This document shows positions 23,623 to 34,400 of a stretch of DNA of 64,000 nucleotides, piece after piece. Below the pieces are notes generated by a model. That model was not told the origin of the DNA. It saw only the letters and a list, made by a program, of their open reading frames with translations, and did not search any database. The position numbers were made by a program, and so were the translations under genes. Location: contig JASANC010003532.1 of assembly GCA_030248135.1 (NCBI GenBank), positions 1 through 64,000 on the forward strand, written 5' to 3'. The stretch comes from Theristus sp. LFF4_11. Lineage: Eukaryota; Nematoda; Chromadorea; Monhysterida; Xyalidae. Every line of letters begins with the position of its first letter. The stretch's first letter is position 1.

Positions 23623-24382
23623 CAGAGTGGTTCAAAAGTAGTGGATACAACTTTGAATCATTCTAACTCGCCAACGGTTAGACCGTTTGAACTGAAATTT
23701 TAGTCGCTTACTTAAGAAGCTCAAACTTTCAGACCTCCACCAACTTTTAGCCCAAACGAGAGAATTTTGCCGCTGTGCGGAAGCAAAGTTCGAAAAATAA
23801 AACGAATTTTTGCACGAAAAACCGCATTTTTTGTCTCACTTCGGATTTATTCATTGATACATAACGTCACAAATTGAGCAAAAAACTGTCAAAAATCAAA
23901 GCTAATCCTTCTCGAAATGTGAGCCGCAAGCTTCAATGCACGATCGGGCCCTATGGCCACTGACAAGATCACTTTCTGGCACAATTCAGTGTCCACGGGC
24001 TGAAACACGTTCACAATCATTTCCTTCATTGAGTCCACGGTTTTCGGCTTTTGAGGGCAATTGAGGAGTGAAAATAAAAATCTTCGCATTGTGTGAACGG
24101 CGAATTGAAACCAGAAATAGCTGTATTGCCTTTTTTGACGTTATCGATAAATAAATTCGGTGTGAGACAGAAAAAAATACTGTTTTTCATGCAAAAATTC
24201 GTTTTTTTTTATAACTTTGCTTCCGCACAAGGGCAATATTATCTCGTTTCCCGGGCTAAAAATCGGTAGAGGTCTAAGTTTGTGCGTTCTACGTAAGCGA
24301 CTAAAATTTCAGCTCAAACGGTCAAAACCGTTGGCGAGTTAGAGAGATTCAAAGTTGCACACACTACTTTTGGACCACTTAA
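23623..24382 (-). mobile_element. Degenerate Tc1/mariner-type element with long TIRs
   Basis: A TA dinucleotide precedes CAGAGTGGTTCAAAAGTAGT. The right end, read in reverse, gives AAGTGGTCCAAAAGTAGTG. The TIRs stay similar for over 100 bp (AACTCGCCAACGG, AGCGACTAAAATTTCAG, TGCGGAAGCAAAG). Inside, the minus strand at 23,889-24,089 encodes a fragment with PQKPKTVDSMKEMIVNVFQP and LCQKVILSV, which resembles the C terminus of mariner transposases (R-P-x-T-V-D-D-L-K, then C-x-K-V). The rest of the transposase is missing. Confidence 0.75.
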
Positions 24383-24858
24383 CGGCAAAAAAACATGCAC
24401 ACATGTACAATAGTATTATCAAGGCACTGTGCGTCAGACAGACAATCCAATGTAAAAAGTGCCTGGGAAAGCAAGCAAACGTTCGCAATTGGAGTTGCAC
24501 AATTAAAATTGTGTGCAACTGTGCTGACTGGCTTTGCAAAAAAACTAATGTTATAACACAAGTTCCGAAAATAGACGATCTTCTCAACGAACAGCTTGTT
24601 CGAACGAGATGTTATGCATGTATGAATCAGTGCAAAAACATAATGTTTATGAAAAGCAAGGTTATGAGGCGGCCGGTGTCACGGAAAACTTGATCCGCTA
24701 GCGTGCGTTATATGGGCGAGCTACGAGCAAGCAAGCTGTTGTTGCTGCGTCAATGTGCATTTGCGTTCATAACATAACACCATCACAGCATAACATTGCG
24801 GCTGAAGTTTATTCATCACATGTAACCGCGCAATACCTAAAAAAACGAACATGTACAG
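24383..24858. other. Intergenic, nothing recognised
   Basis: Short frames only. No domain, repeat family or RNA gene is recognised. Confidence 0.5.
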
Positions 24859-24860
24859 TA

Positions 24861-25479
24861 CAGTGGCGACCAAAAGTTTGGAAACCTCCATGCGCGCGTG
24901 TGCTTGTGGTGGTGTATGCATGCTTTTATTGTGCGTCTATCCCTCCCTAACAGATGCTAGCTTTGTTTTTTATGAACACAACAATACACATGACGGACTG
25001 TACAGTGCATACAAAACAATACACACTGTATAGAATTCATGTATGCAGTATGCAGTATGCACCCAACCCACCTCATACTGTGCGTACTGATCGCTTCTGA
25101 AATGAATTGAAAGTGACTGAAAGTCCGGTGGCTGTTTTTGGCAAACTGTTTACTGGAGCCACTCCGGTGGCGTGTGAATTCTTGCCATGCTGTATTTGTG
25201 ACAAAAGAAGTGAACAGGCATCAACGAAACACACGTTACCATAATGTTCACATCTGCCGTTGATGTTTCGCATGCCATTCAAAGCAATGCGTACCATGGT
25301 GTGTATAAAAATGACACGGCGTATGTTATTTTTGTTTTTGTGTGCTGCAGTAGACACAATATTGCTGTGTTCCAAAAAAAATCAAAATTATTTGCTTATG
25401 TGCATGGTATAACTCAAAATTACCCATCCAATCGATATGTCAGCGCACGCAGGGGTTTCCAAACTTTTGGTCGCCACTG
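24861..25479. mobile_element. Tc1-type MITE, 619 bp, TIR CAGTGGCGACCAAAAGTTTGG, TA target site
   Basis: The left end, CAGTGGCGACCAAAAGTTTGGAAAC, is repeated as an exact inverted copy at the right end (to 25,479). TA is present on both outer sides (24,859-24,860 and 25,480-25,481), as expected for Tc1/mariner insertion. No transposase frame remains. Confidence 0.88.
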
Positions 25480-25481
25480 TA

Positions 25482-26303
25482 TGTGCAGTGAAAAACCAAG
25501 AGAGCGTTTGCCTGCCTTCAAGAAAAATGACTTCTATTCCTTTTCATTTGCAATGTAAACTTACATTACCCAAAACCAGGGTACCTTTGTCAAACCAAAC
25601 AAACAAACATCACAAACTTTCATAAACCCAAGAAACAATTCTCGTGTTTTAAATCGAAACAACGTCAAGCGTTCTCGCGTATTTTTTATTTCATAAAAAA
25701 CAGTGGGTGAAGCGATACACACGACCATTAAAACGCTGCTGGTTTGGCACCTCGACCTAGTGGCACAAACGAACACGAATTTTTCGTCGAAAAAGACGCT
25801 TTGTTCTGAATCGAGCTCCCACCAAAATAATCAACCGAAGCAAATGCGCCAGAGATAGTTTGTCAAAAGATTGTATTTATGACCGAGTCAGGTCGCAATA
25901 AAAATTCTTCAAAAAACTGCCCTCGGCCATTCTCAGCTGCATACAGCTAATTTAGAGTTTCCGGTTACGTCAAATCTGTGTATTTAATGGGAAAACAGTT
26001 TTGCATAAAAAGTTCTGTCTTGCACAACGTGTTATTGAACAATTGTACGTGAAAAGACGGCGCCATAAAACGAATGAGAACAACACGTTTCTGTTTGTTG
26101 TCAGAACTTTTTTCTTGGCCAGCTGTTCTGTGAAACTTGATCCATTGAAGTGTTTCGATTTAGCTTCCTGCTTAAATGTAGGGCAGAGAGTCATAGGTCA
26201 TAGTGCTTGAAAACGTTTTTAAAAAGCAATCCATTTGAAATTTTGATGGAGTGGTTTCCAAACATGTTGTAAATTTTATGACAACTTTTCTGCGAGTCTA
26301 AAA
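25482..26303. other. Intergenic, nothing recognised
   Basis: AT-rich sequence with short frames only. I found no repeat family, domain or RNA gene that I could support. Confidence 0.45.
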
Positions 26304-26570
26304 CTTCTGAATAAGTAAGGCAGTTCTTGTATTCTTCATCAAGGCGGGATCAGTCGCAGGCTAGGAGTTGTCCTTTTTAACAATGCCAAGAAATTTCTCA
26401 ATTGTATGTGCAAGGGAGAAACAATGAACAGAATAAGCACGAAGAATCAATTCGTTCAAAAACACGTCAACTTTGGCAAACAATTGGGTTTTTCTTTTTT
26501 TCTTTCATTCAAATTTTGCGCGCCTTGCACCCTGAACAAAACTGCCATGCTTAATAGGCCATTGCGTTCC
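26304..26570. mobile_element. MITE-2 (AAGGCGGGATCAG family), copy a
   Basis: The core CAAGGCGGGATCAGTCGCAGxCTAGGAGTTGTC is followed by the GTGCAAGGGAGAAA and TTTTGCGCGCCTTGCACCCTG blocks. Imperfect terminal inverted repeats (CTGAATAAGTAAGGCAG and CTGCCATGCTTAATAGGCCAT) bound it. Five copies occur in this window in both orientations. Confidence 0.85.
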
Positions 26571-26970
26571 AACAACCACTGAGAATCATTCAAACGTAAA
26601 ATCAGGAATAACCGTTGGCAGTGCGTTTTTTACTGTAACAGGTTCATACTTTTCTTCAGACGAAACAGCTGCTATACGTTTTAGTGACCAAACTTTCGTT
26701 CTTTTTTGTTGGTCATCTATTTTCAGGTTCAAACCGATGATCATATTCAATCATACGCTCAAATGCGAAAACAAACAAAACGGTTTTTACTTGGTGTAAA
26801 ACTGTTGCAGCAGAAGAAATGCAACAAGCGGAGCAATAATAAAGCTGTTATGAAATTTGATTTATCACAAGCGCATCTTGCAGGGTTGATGTCTAACTTC
26901 TGACGTTGTTTGGTTTTCAGCAGATATCTCAACATTTGAAAACAGATCTCACGCTAAAACCATCAGAAGG

Positions 26971-29392
26971 ATGTCACGCCATCGGGTTATCCGCAAAGAG
27001 TTCAATCCAGAAGACATGAAGTATCGCTGTTGCTGTCAGTGGTGCAAGGCAACGGTCAGATTCGCTGCTCAATTTTTGGTTCAATCAATGAGTTTTATGT
27101 CGCAGTTTAAAAAAAGCGTATCAAAATGAGTAAATGCTGTTTCAGACCGGCATCCTCTGGCTGGCCGTTGCTGGCATTCTGCTCTCAGTTGCCGATCTTG
27201 CTGGCATGTTCTTTGTGTCTACTAGGGAGACGTTGTTTGTCGTTGGATTGTTCCTTGGGCCTTTCGGACTGCTATTGAGCGGGCTTCTCATACTAGCAGT
27301 GCTGTTTGACAACGCCATGTATCTGCTAGTGCCGTTGGTGCTACTGGTTTGTCTGTTTATGTTCTATTCAGATGCAAGTATCCGTTGAGACGCCAATATG
27401 AATCATGAACTTTCTGTTCTGGCAGTCACCCCATGCACCGACATTCTGTTCCTTTGCTTTTTTGCAGTCGCATCTTTCCCACAAATGCACACCGCTTGTG
27501 ATTCAGCCGTTTCATGTCTGCACGTACTGCATGTGCTGATGAGAATAGCGGGTCTTTTTGCAGAACCTTTCGGAGAATTTCGTATTTAAGCAAGGCGACC
27601 CTTCGGCTGGGCGTGTGTTCAAATCGGCCCTGTAATTGCGGCCTGACGGCCCGCTCATTGTGGTCCATTCGATTCCGACCCGAAGAATTGCGGCCCGGAC
27701 AATTCCGGTCCGGCGAGTTTTTTCTAGCACGTACAGTAGCAAACCACCTGCGGTGATTTTTCATAATCTGCAAAAAAATTCAAAAATCACCTCAATGTAT
27801 AAAATCACGGCAAAACATTTTTTTTCAAAAAACTTGCCTTTATATACAAGGCTTGACTTTGGAGACCTACAACAACTTTTCTTTGTTTCATGATTAGATT
27901 TCGCTGAAGTACAGATTTTTGTCATTTTTGCAATTGCATTCTTATGTGCGATAACTGTTTTGCAATAATTTGCGGAAAAAAAATTCCTTCCAATATGTAG
28001 TTTATTGTACGTACTGCGGAAAATGGCCGGGCCGCATTTAATCAGGCCGTAATCGAGCGGTCCGCAACTCTTCGGGATCGGAGTTTTGCGGCCGCAATAC
28101 TGCATCACCGTTCGGCTGTCACGATTGCAGGTCACTTGTGCAGTGTTGATGATCGTTGGCACCGTCGGGGCAGCCGTGTGGCTTTGCGTTGACGGACACC
28201 GTGCTGCGGCGCATGTCGTCAGCGGCATCAACTCGGCGTTCGTCGCCTCCAGAGGTGACAACACGGTGGCGTAATTTCGGGATTTTTATTGAATGAAAAA
28301 GTTTATAAGCTTCATTTTGCACTCATGTAAAATTGTTGTGGACAAATCAAGTGCAATTTTTATTATGTACCAACCAATTCCACGAATGAAAACAGACGAT
28401 AACATGACTATTGTGCTGGCGGGTCTGGTGGCAACAACGATGGCAACCATCATTGCGTGCTGGTGTTTCTCAGTCGTTTATGCTGCATTCAGGTCAGAAA
28501 AACAACAGTAAACAACCTTCAACAGTAACAGACAAAGGTAGTGAAACGCGCGCAACTAGAGTGGGTACCAGTTCTCCGGTGACCAGTTCTCCGGGTACCA
28601 GTTCTCCGCGTGCGTTTGTGAGAGGGTACCAGTTCTCCGGGTACCAGTTCTCCGCCACCCAAAGGTGCAATGGTTACAAAGACACAAAACACAACAATAA
28701 GAAGACAGGTAAGCAAATCGCAACATAGCAAGATTTTTTCATAGTGAAACCGCAGCTTGCAGCTAAAATTCCAAGTTGCTAATGTGGCTTGCCTGGCAAT
28801 TGATGCGATAAAAAAACCCAAGAAAAGTAAAATCCACAGTGCAATACATTTTCCCCATGACATTGCAGTGACATTGTGACACAATGATTGCGTCCAGCAC
28901 AAATACCTAAATTCAAATAGCTACGGTATGGCCGGTTAAACATGGCAGCTTTTTTCAGGGTGCAAGGAGCGCGCGAATTTTGAATGAAAGAAAAAAGACG
29001 TTCAGAAACTGAATTGTGTGCCCAATTTGACGCGTTTTTTTAAACTAAAATGGATTATCCGCGCTATTCTATTCATTCTTCATCACTTGTACACATGATT
29101 GGGAATTACGTTGGCTTTTTTGAAAAAGACAACTCCTAGTCTGCGGCTGATCCCGCCTTGATGAACTGTCTCATTTATTCAGCCATACTGTACCGTGGTG
29201 ACTGGCCATACCAATATTGCCCCAATTACCGTAGTTGCGTCGATGAGATGGTCACTTTTGTTATGTTTCAGTTTTCTAACCGACAAATCGCGTGACATCG
29301 AGTGGAAAGCGAAACTGGAGAAAAAGCACGCCGAGAAGGAAAAAATGAAAACGCATCGAATGAGGCAGCCATCTTCTTATTATAATATGTGA
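26971..29392 (+). CDS. LAPTM-like small four-TM protein, 208 aa, 5 exons
   Basis: The exons are 26971-27054, 27146-27346, 28131-28254, 28396-28492 and 29272-29392. Every junction is GT-AG and the frame closes exactly (627 nt). The N terminus MSRHRVIRKEFN is followed by YRCCCQWCKATTGILWLAV, a Cys-rich cytosolic motif entering TM1 that resembles LAPTM4-type lysosomal membrane proteins. Hydrophobic segments follow in exon 2 (three, with FVVGLFLGPFGLL and LLVPLVLL) and at the exon 2/3 junction, and TM4 is in exon 4 (TIVLAGLVATTMATIIACWC). The tail is charged (EWKAKLEKKHAEKEKMK) and ends in SSYYNM, a possible tyrosine sorting signal. If exon 4 is not spliced, a stop follows at 28,509-28,511, giving a shorter isoform of 174 aa. 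Family assignment is by motif only. Confidence 0.75.
27590..28110. repeat. Unclassified GC-rich inverted element in intron 2 of the LAPTM-like gene
   Basis: The ends are rich in GCGGCC and GGTCCG words (about 27,625-27,725 and 28,020-28,105) that are partly inverse to each other (GACCCGAAGAATTGCGG versus GCAACTCTTCGGGATCGG), around an AT-rich centre. Its composition differs sharply from the surrounding exons, which suggests an inserted foldback element. Confidence 0.5.
28561..28660 (+). repeat. Short tandem repeat GGGTACCAGTTCTCC
   Basis: About five copies of a 14-17 bp unit (GGGTACCAGTTCTCC or GGTGACCAGTTCTCC) are split by a 20-bp spacer. It sits in intron 4 of the LAPTM-like gene. Confidence 0.85.
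28926..29190. mobile_element. MITE-2, copy b (inverted)
   Basis: It has ATGGCCGGTTAAACATGGCAG at left and CTCATTTATTCAGCCAT at right, with an interior containing CAGGGTGCAAGGAGCGCGCG and CTCCTAGTCTGCGGCTGATC. It lies in intron 4 of the LAPTM-like gene. Confidence 0.85.
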
Positions 29393-31440
29393 CCTCTCAA
29401 AATATGATTGGTTTTATCTAGATATTTGTTGCATGTCTGTAAATTAGCTTCTCAGTTTTTTTGTCAGTTCTCGTTGTTCTGTTTATTGTCGCAGGGATTT
29501 TTCACCAAAAACTGTTTGTGGTGTGTAAAGAGCATGCGATCTTTTGTTTTCGGAGTATCGTCTTTTTCATTAAACGTGCCGTTACGGTTTGTACGCACAG
29601 GCACAGATAGGGAACGTGTTTCACGGCTGCACGGAAATTTGAAATCAACAAAACTGAACGTAATCTGACGGCAGTTTTGTGCAAGAAAATGAAAAACAAA
29701 ACTAATCAGAATCTTTTCCACGCAATAAGATTAATTTAATTCATATTCGGAATACGTTCGGGCGCGAAACAGAGGGTTCAGTTTCAAGCTGTGCGGCTTT
29801 TCCATACGCCATTCAACACTACTCCCCCTCCTTCGCCCGAAAAGATAATAGTGCTCCCACAAATTGTGATCGTCCCTGTGGCACCGCCATATTACGCATT
29901 TTTACGGAATTGTTTTCTCATTCACGTCAGAACTCAGGATGAATAGCACACGCTGCAGCGGCAATAAATTTTCCATCGTAAATAATAATGTCAGATGCTT
30001 CACTTTCCAGCAGAAGGTGAGTTAAGCATGGATGCAACGATAAAGGTTTTGTTTCGAGGTATTTTAACCTGCCTTCTTGTATAGTATGACGAGAATAGAA
30101 TTGCTCATTAAGAAATGTGCTGAAAATACCAACACTCCGCAATTTCCCGTTCAACATGTTTGTTTGATTGCACTTCTTACAATTAGTCTCGCCAGTGAAG
30201 CAGACAGCCTCTCAGCACCGCTGTCCTGGTGATCTACTGCCAGATTTCGGAACCGCTGCAAAACGGTCGCTGCATCCGAAGCAATTACAACAAAAATAAT
30301 GTCAATAAACAGTGCAAAAAATAAATTTCAAAAAACTGCCCACCCCTTCTTTGCTTCCAGTCATTTTCCACTGTCTGGTTTGAATGCGCGCGCATTTTGG
30401 GACCCACGGAACGCGCTTCGTTGCAACCCTTTACTAAAAACAGCTCAGTGCTCAGTCCATTGTCATTGTCAATCTTGCATTCAACTTTGCGTTTTTGTGT
30501 GGTGTGTGAGTTTTCCTCAGCTCCATTCGTGCTAAATTTCTTTGGCACACGAGCATATCAAATGTGGTTCTTCGAACTTCCAGATTGATTCAGCACAACT
30601 TTAATTTTTGAAATTAAAAAAAAATTTAAAAAGAAACTTTTTTTTTTGTTTTTTTAACAACCCTAGTCAGTCAGAGTCAGATCAGATGCCAGGATGTTGC
30701 TTTTGTTTTCTTCAGCTGCACGCTCTCAGTTTGCTCCTCTATTTTGCTCAGCCAGAACGAACACGACAAAGACAAATTAGGGAGAGGACCACAACCAAGC
30801 CAGAATCGATTGCGATTTGCTTCAGATCAGATCGTCCATTATTTATTTGCAACAAACTGCACCGCATCATCATCGCCACCAGCGTCGCCATTTCCTCCAT
30901 CATTTATTATTTGTCGATCGACTCGACTGACGTCGGCGGCGTGCCCAACGAACGTTCATCATGAAGTTGCACGGTCAAGGACAATGTATCAATAATAATC
31001 AGTCGAAAATGGTTGGTTGAAGCAATCAACCACGTAGCTGATTGCTTAAGCGGCATTTATGAAGCAGTATTTAGTCTTTAATGCCGCCTAGAGCTGTGTT
31101 AAAACATGCTTCAGAGTTCACAAGTGAATGTACTCCGTACTCGTGCCTGTGGGATGGTAAAAACGGTTTTATTTCCGTTTTGAAGCTGTTTTATTTCCAA
31201 CTTCTCAGAACCAAGTTTTCATAACTCGGCCTTCGGAACCATTTAGTTGGTGGTGTGAGCGTTTGACGCAGTTTATTTTTTGACTTTTGCAAATTGTAAT
31301 CATGTGATACTTTTATGTGATCGTCCAATAGTTTTCAACTACCAAAAGTTTTTAAAATAAAACTGGTTCTATAGATTTGCAAGAAAACCAAACGGAAAGA
31401 AAACCGGTTTTTTCTGTTGAAGCGGTTTTATTTTCAATGC
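29393..31440. other. Intergenic; MITE end fragment at about 30,540-30,666
   Basis: It contains a duplicate of the 22.0-kb segment at about 29,750-29,850 and the last 125 bp of a TAGGGTTGTTAAA MITE (GATTCAGCACAACTTTAAT through TTAACAACCCTA) at 30,540-30,666. The first exon of the F-box gene may lie here (an ATG at 30,961 is one option), but I could not join it. Confidence 0.5.
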
Positions 31441-31450
31441 CAACCGCACT

Positions 31451-34400
31451 CTACTCGTGCCAGCTTGTTGCAGGACCTCTCGCAACTGCCGCAGCACATT
31501 CTGTCTCGTATCTTTCTGAACGTGCGCAAGCTGCCGGAGAGAACGGGCCTCCGGCTGGTGTGTCGTGCGTTCGATGCGGCCGTACAGCGCTCCGCATCTT
31601 GGGATGACCTCGATACGATCGAAGTAAAATGCGTTCCGATTTGCACTTGGTCGTTTTGCTGCGCTGTTTGTCAATAATTTGCTGTGCAATCCGGGAGTTT
31701 CTTGTTCTTGTTTGGTCGCAGCGTCCGAGTTTCACCCGCCCGTTTTGCAGGTGAACTGCGTCTGCGACGAAGAAGGCCTGACGTGCGTCGTTAATGGACA
31801 GGACAAAATCGCCGCCGGTAAACATGCAATTTGCAACGTTTTAGGGTTCGCTGTGCGCTGATAAATGAAGCCCTTGGATTGGGTGCTTCACCTTAAATTC
31901 ACCCTCGTGGCCTGTTGGTAGTGCGTTAGACTGCAGTCTGTGCGCTCGGAGGATCGAGCTCCGCCGGGTGGTGTACCGTGTATAGGCACTTAATGACAGA
32001 GAAAACTCGACGGACGCCCTACTAAATGGCGTTCTGCACGCTTCTCTGGGTTAGCCCCGGCTAAAAAACCGTCGCCTAAACTCGCAACAACAACCTTCAG
32101 TCGAGTGTTCTCGTTGCACAATTCAACGTCGATGCGCCCCGCGTTGTTGCAGGTGACATGAGCGGCGACCGTGCACGTGAGTGCGCGTTGTTCGGTGATC
32201 GCGTGGAGTGGCTGTTCCGCAAAGGCACCCGTCTGCGCCAGTTGAAGCTGCACGACTGCTACTCGTGTGGCCAGGCGACGCCGTTCTTCATCAGGGTGCT
32301 GCGCGAATTGACGTTGGCGTTCGAGGTTTACCATTTCGGAAGAAATGCTTGGAGTTGTCGTTCCCGTGAAACCGGTGACTGATAAACAGTCCGGAAAACT
32401 GGAACTCGGTGCCAGAGAAAACTGCTCGCAGGTCTTTTTGCAATGGGTCAATCCGTGAGTGACGTTGTTGTGGTTGTGTAGGTGTTCATCAGTCACGTGA
32501 TGTTTAAGGAAGGGTGTCACGGGAAACACAGGTTTTCTGTGAATATCGAATTGAGCCATGCACCCCGAAGCGGCTGGAACGGGTTTTTATTCGGTTTTTC
32601 TGGCCTCCACCCAATGCGCAGTGGGTGATTGGAAGTATTTACAAATGAAAAACCAACAACCAATCAACCTTAACAGATCACCAGTGTTCGCAGGTGAATT
32701 CGTTCAACCATTTGCGTGACGTGCGCCTCTCGATGACATTGGCGCCCAGTGTGAAAGCGCTCCAGTGCATGCTCGTCAGAAAGCTCGGCAACGTGCCGAA
32801 GGTTGCCTGCGGTGTTCTGGTGTTTTTGTTCTCCGTTTCTGCAATTTGCGAAAATGACGTAGTGCATGAGCGACAAAGATAATCAGCTTTTGAATTTGGG
32901 CTCGCTGATTGGTCCGTCCAAGTCGACGCAGCGAATCAGCATGCCAAACACGTATTCGTATTCCAAAAACGCACAGCTATCCTATTCCCAATTCTGAGTG
33001 TTTCCGTGTTTTCCTGCCAGTGTGCAACTGCAACCAACGTTGAAAGCGCATGTTAATGGCTGCTTTTGAATTTGGCTCTGCAAATGGTGCATCCGTCCGG
33101 AAGCGTTCCCATATTCCAGAACGCACAACACTGACCATGTGTGTTGCAGGTGTGCCTGAACCTGCACTGCAACCAGCAGCCGGCCGACCTTGTCCGTGAC
33201 CTGTTCTCGGCCGTGTCCAAGTGCCGCGGTCTGTACAAGCTGCACGCGCACGACATCCGCCTGGACACATGCGGCCCGCTGTTGTTGGCCGCCGTCAAGG
33301 GCAAACCGTTGGCGACGCTGTTCGTCTGTCCGGGCAGCCGCGACGAAGACGCCCCGAGTGCACGACACGCGGCGCACGTGGTCGACTCGTGCAACGCCGT
33401 CGCGCCTGGTTGGTTGTGTCGTGTGTGTGTTGCATGGCGCTGCTCGATGTGCACGCGGAATAGAAACGCGGTGCTCAATTTGCCGCGCGAATTCCAAAAT
33501 TGGTGAAGTGACCTGTGTACCTGAGTGAGATCCGTCCGAGTCACCAGACGCTGTGTCAAACATGCAGCTGGTGTTTTTTCTTACCTCTGCAAACGCAATT
33601 GAGTGGTGCGACCAAAAGGAAAAGATCATAGTTGATGTGCACGTTGGATGGGAAACACGGGCTACACAGCAACTGGCTGTTGGATGAGCTGGAAAACTGA
33701 AAACGCAGCCGTAGATTGTGTTCAACGGTGTCTAGTACTGATCTGATGCAACTGAATCGTCTCGTCGTGACTAGAAGTTACTTTTTGTTGAAACGAGTTC
33801 CAGAACTTTCTTTTCACAGTCATACGGCTGTGGCGGCACGGTGTGATGCGGTGCCTGAAACGACAGGTGCACGGTGTTCAAGCAATCGGCTGTGCTTCAC
33901 ACGTGCACCCACCACAACCGAAACACAACACAGCGCGCTGTCCCTGCAGTTTGGTCTTGTCCAGCTCGCCTGCGCTGTCCCTGCAGTTTGGTCTTGTCCA
34001 CCTCGCCTGCGCTGTCCCTGCAGTTTGGTCTTGTCCAGCTCGCCTGCGCTGTCCCTGCAGTTTGGTCTTGTCCACCTCGCCTGCGCTGTCCCTGCAGTTT
34101 GGTCTTGTCCACCTCGCCTGCGCTGTCCCTGCAGTTTGGTCTTGTCCACCTCGCCTGCGCTGTCCCTGCAGTTTGGTCTTGTCCACCTCGCCTGCGCTGT
34201 CCCTGCAGTTTGGTCTTGTCCGCCTCGCCTCGCCTAGTCCACTTTTCACGAACGAACGTGCTGCATGTCGCAGGTTCGCTTCGTTTCCTGGTGCTGAACG
34301 CGTTGGTGTGCCGCGTCGGCGGTCTGTCCATGATCGACTTCCTCGACCAAGTGAACACGCCGAAGCAGCTGGCCGCCTTGCAACGTCTCGAGGTTGCGAT

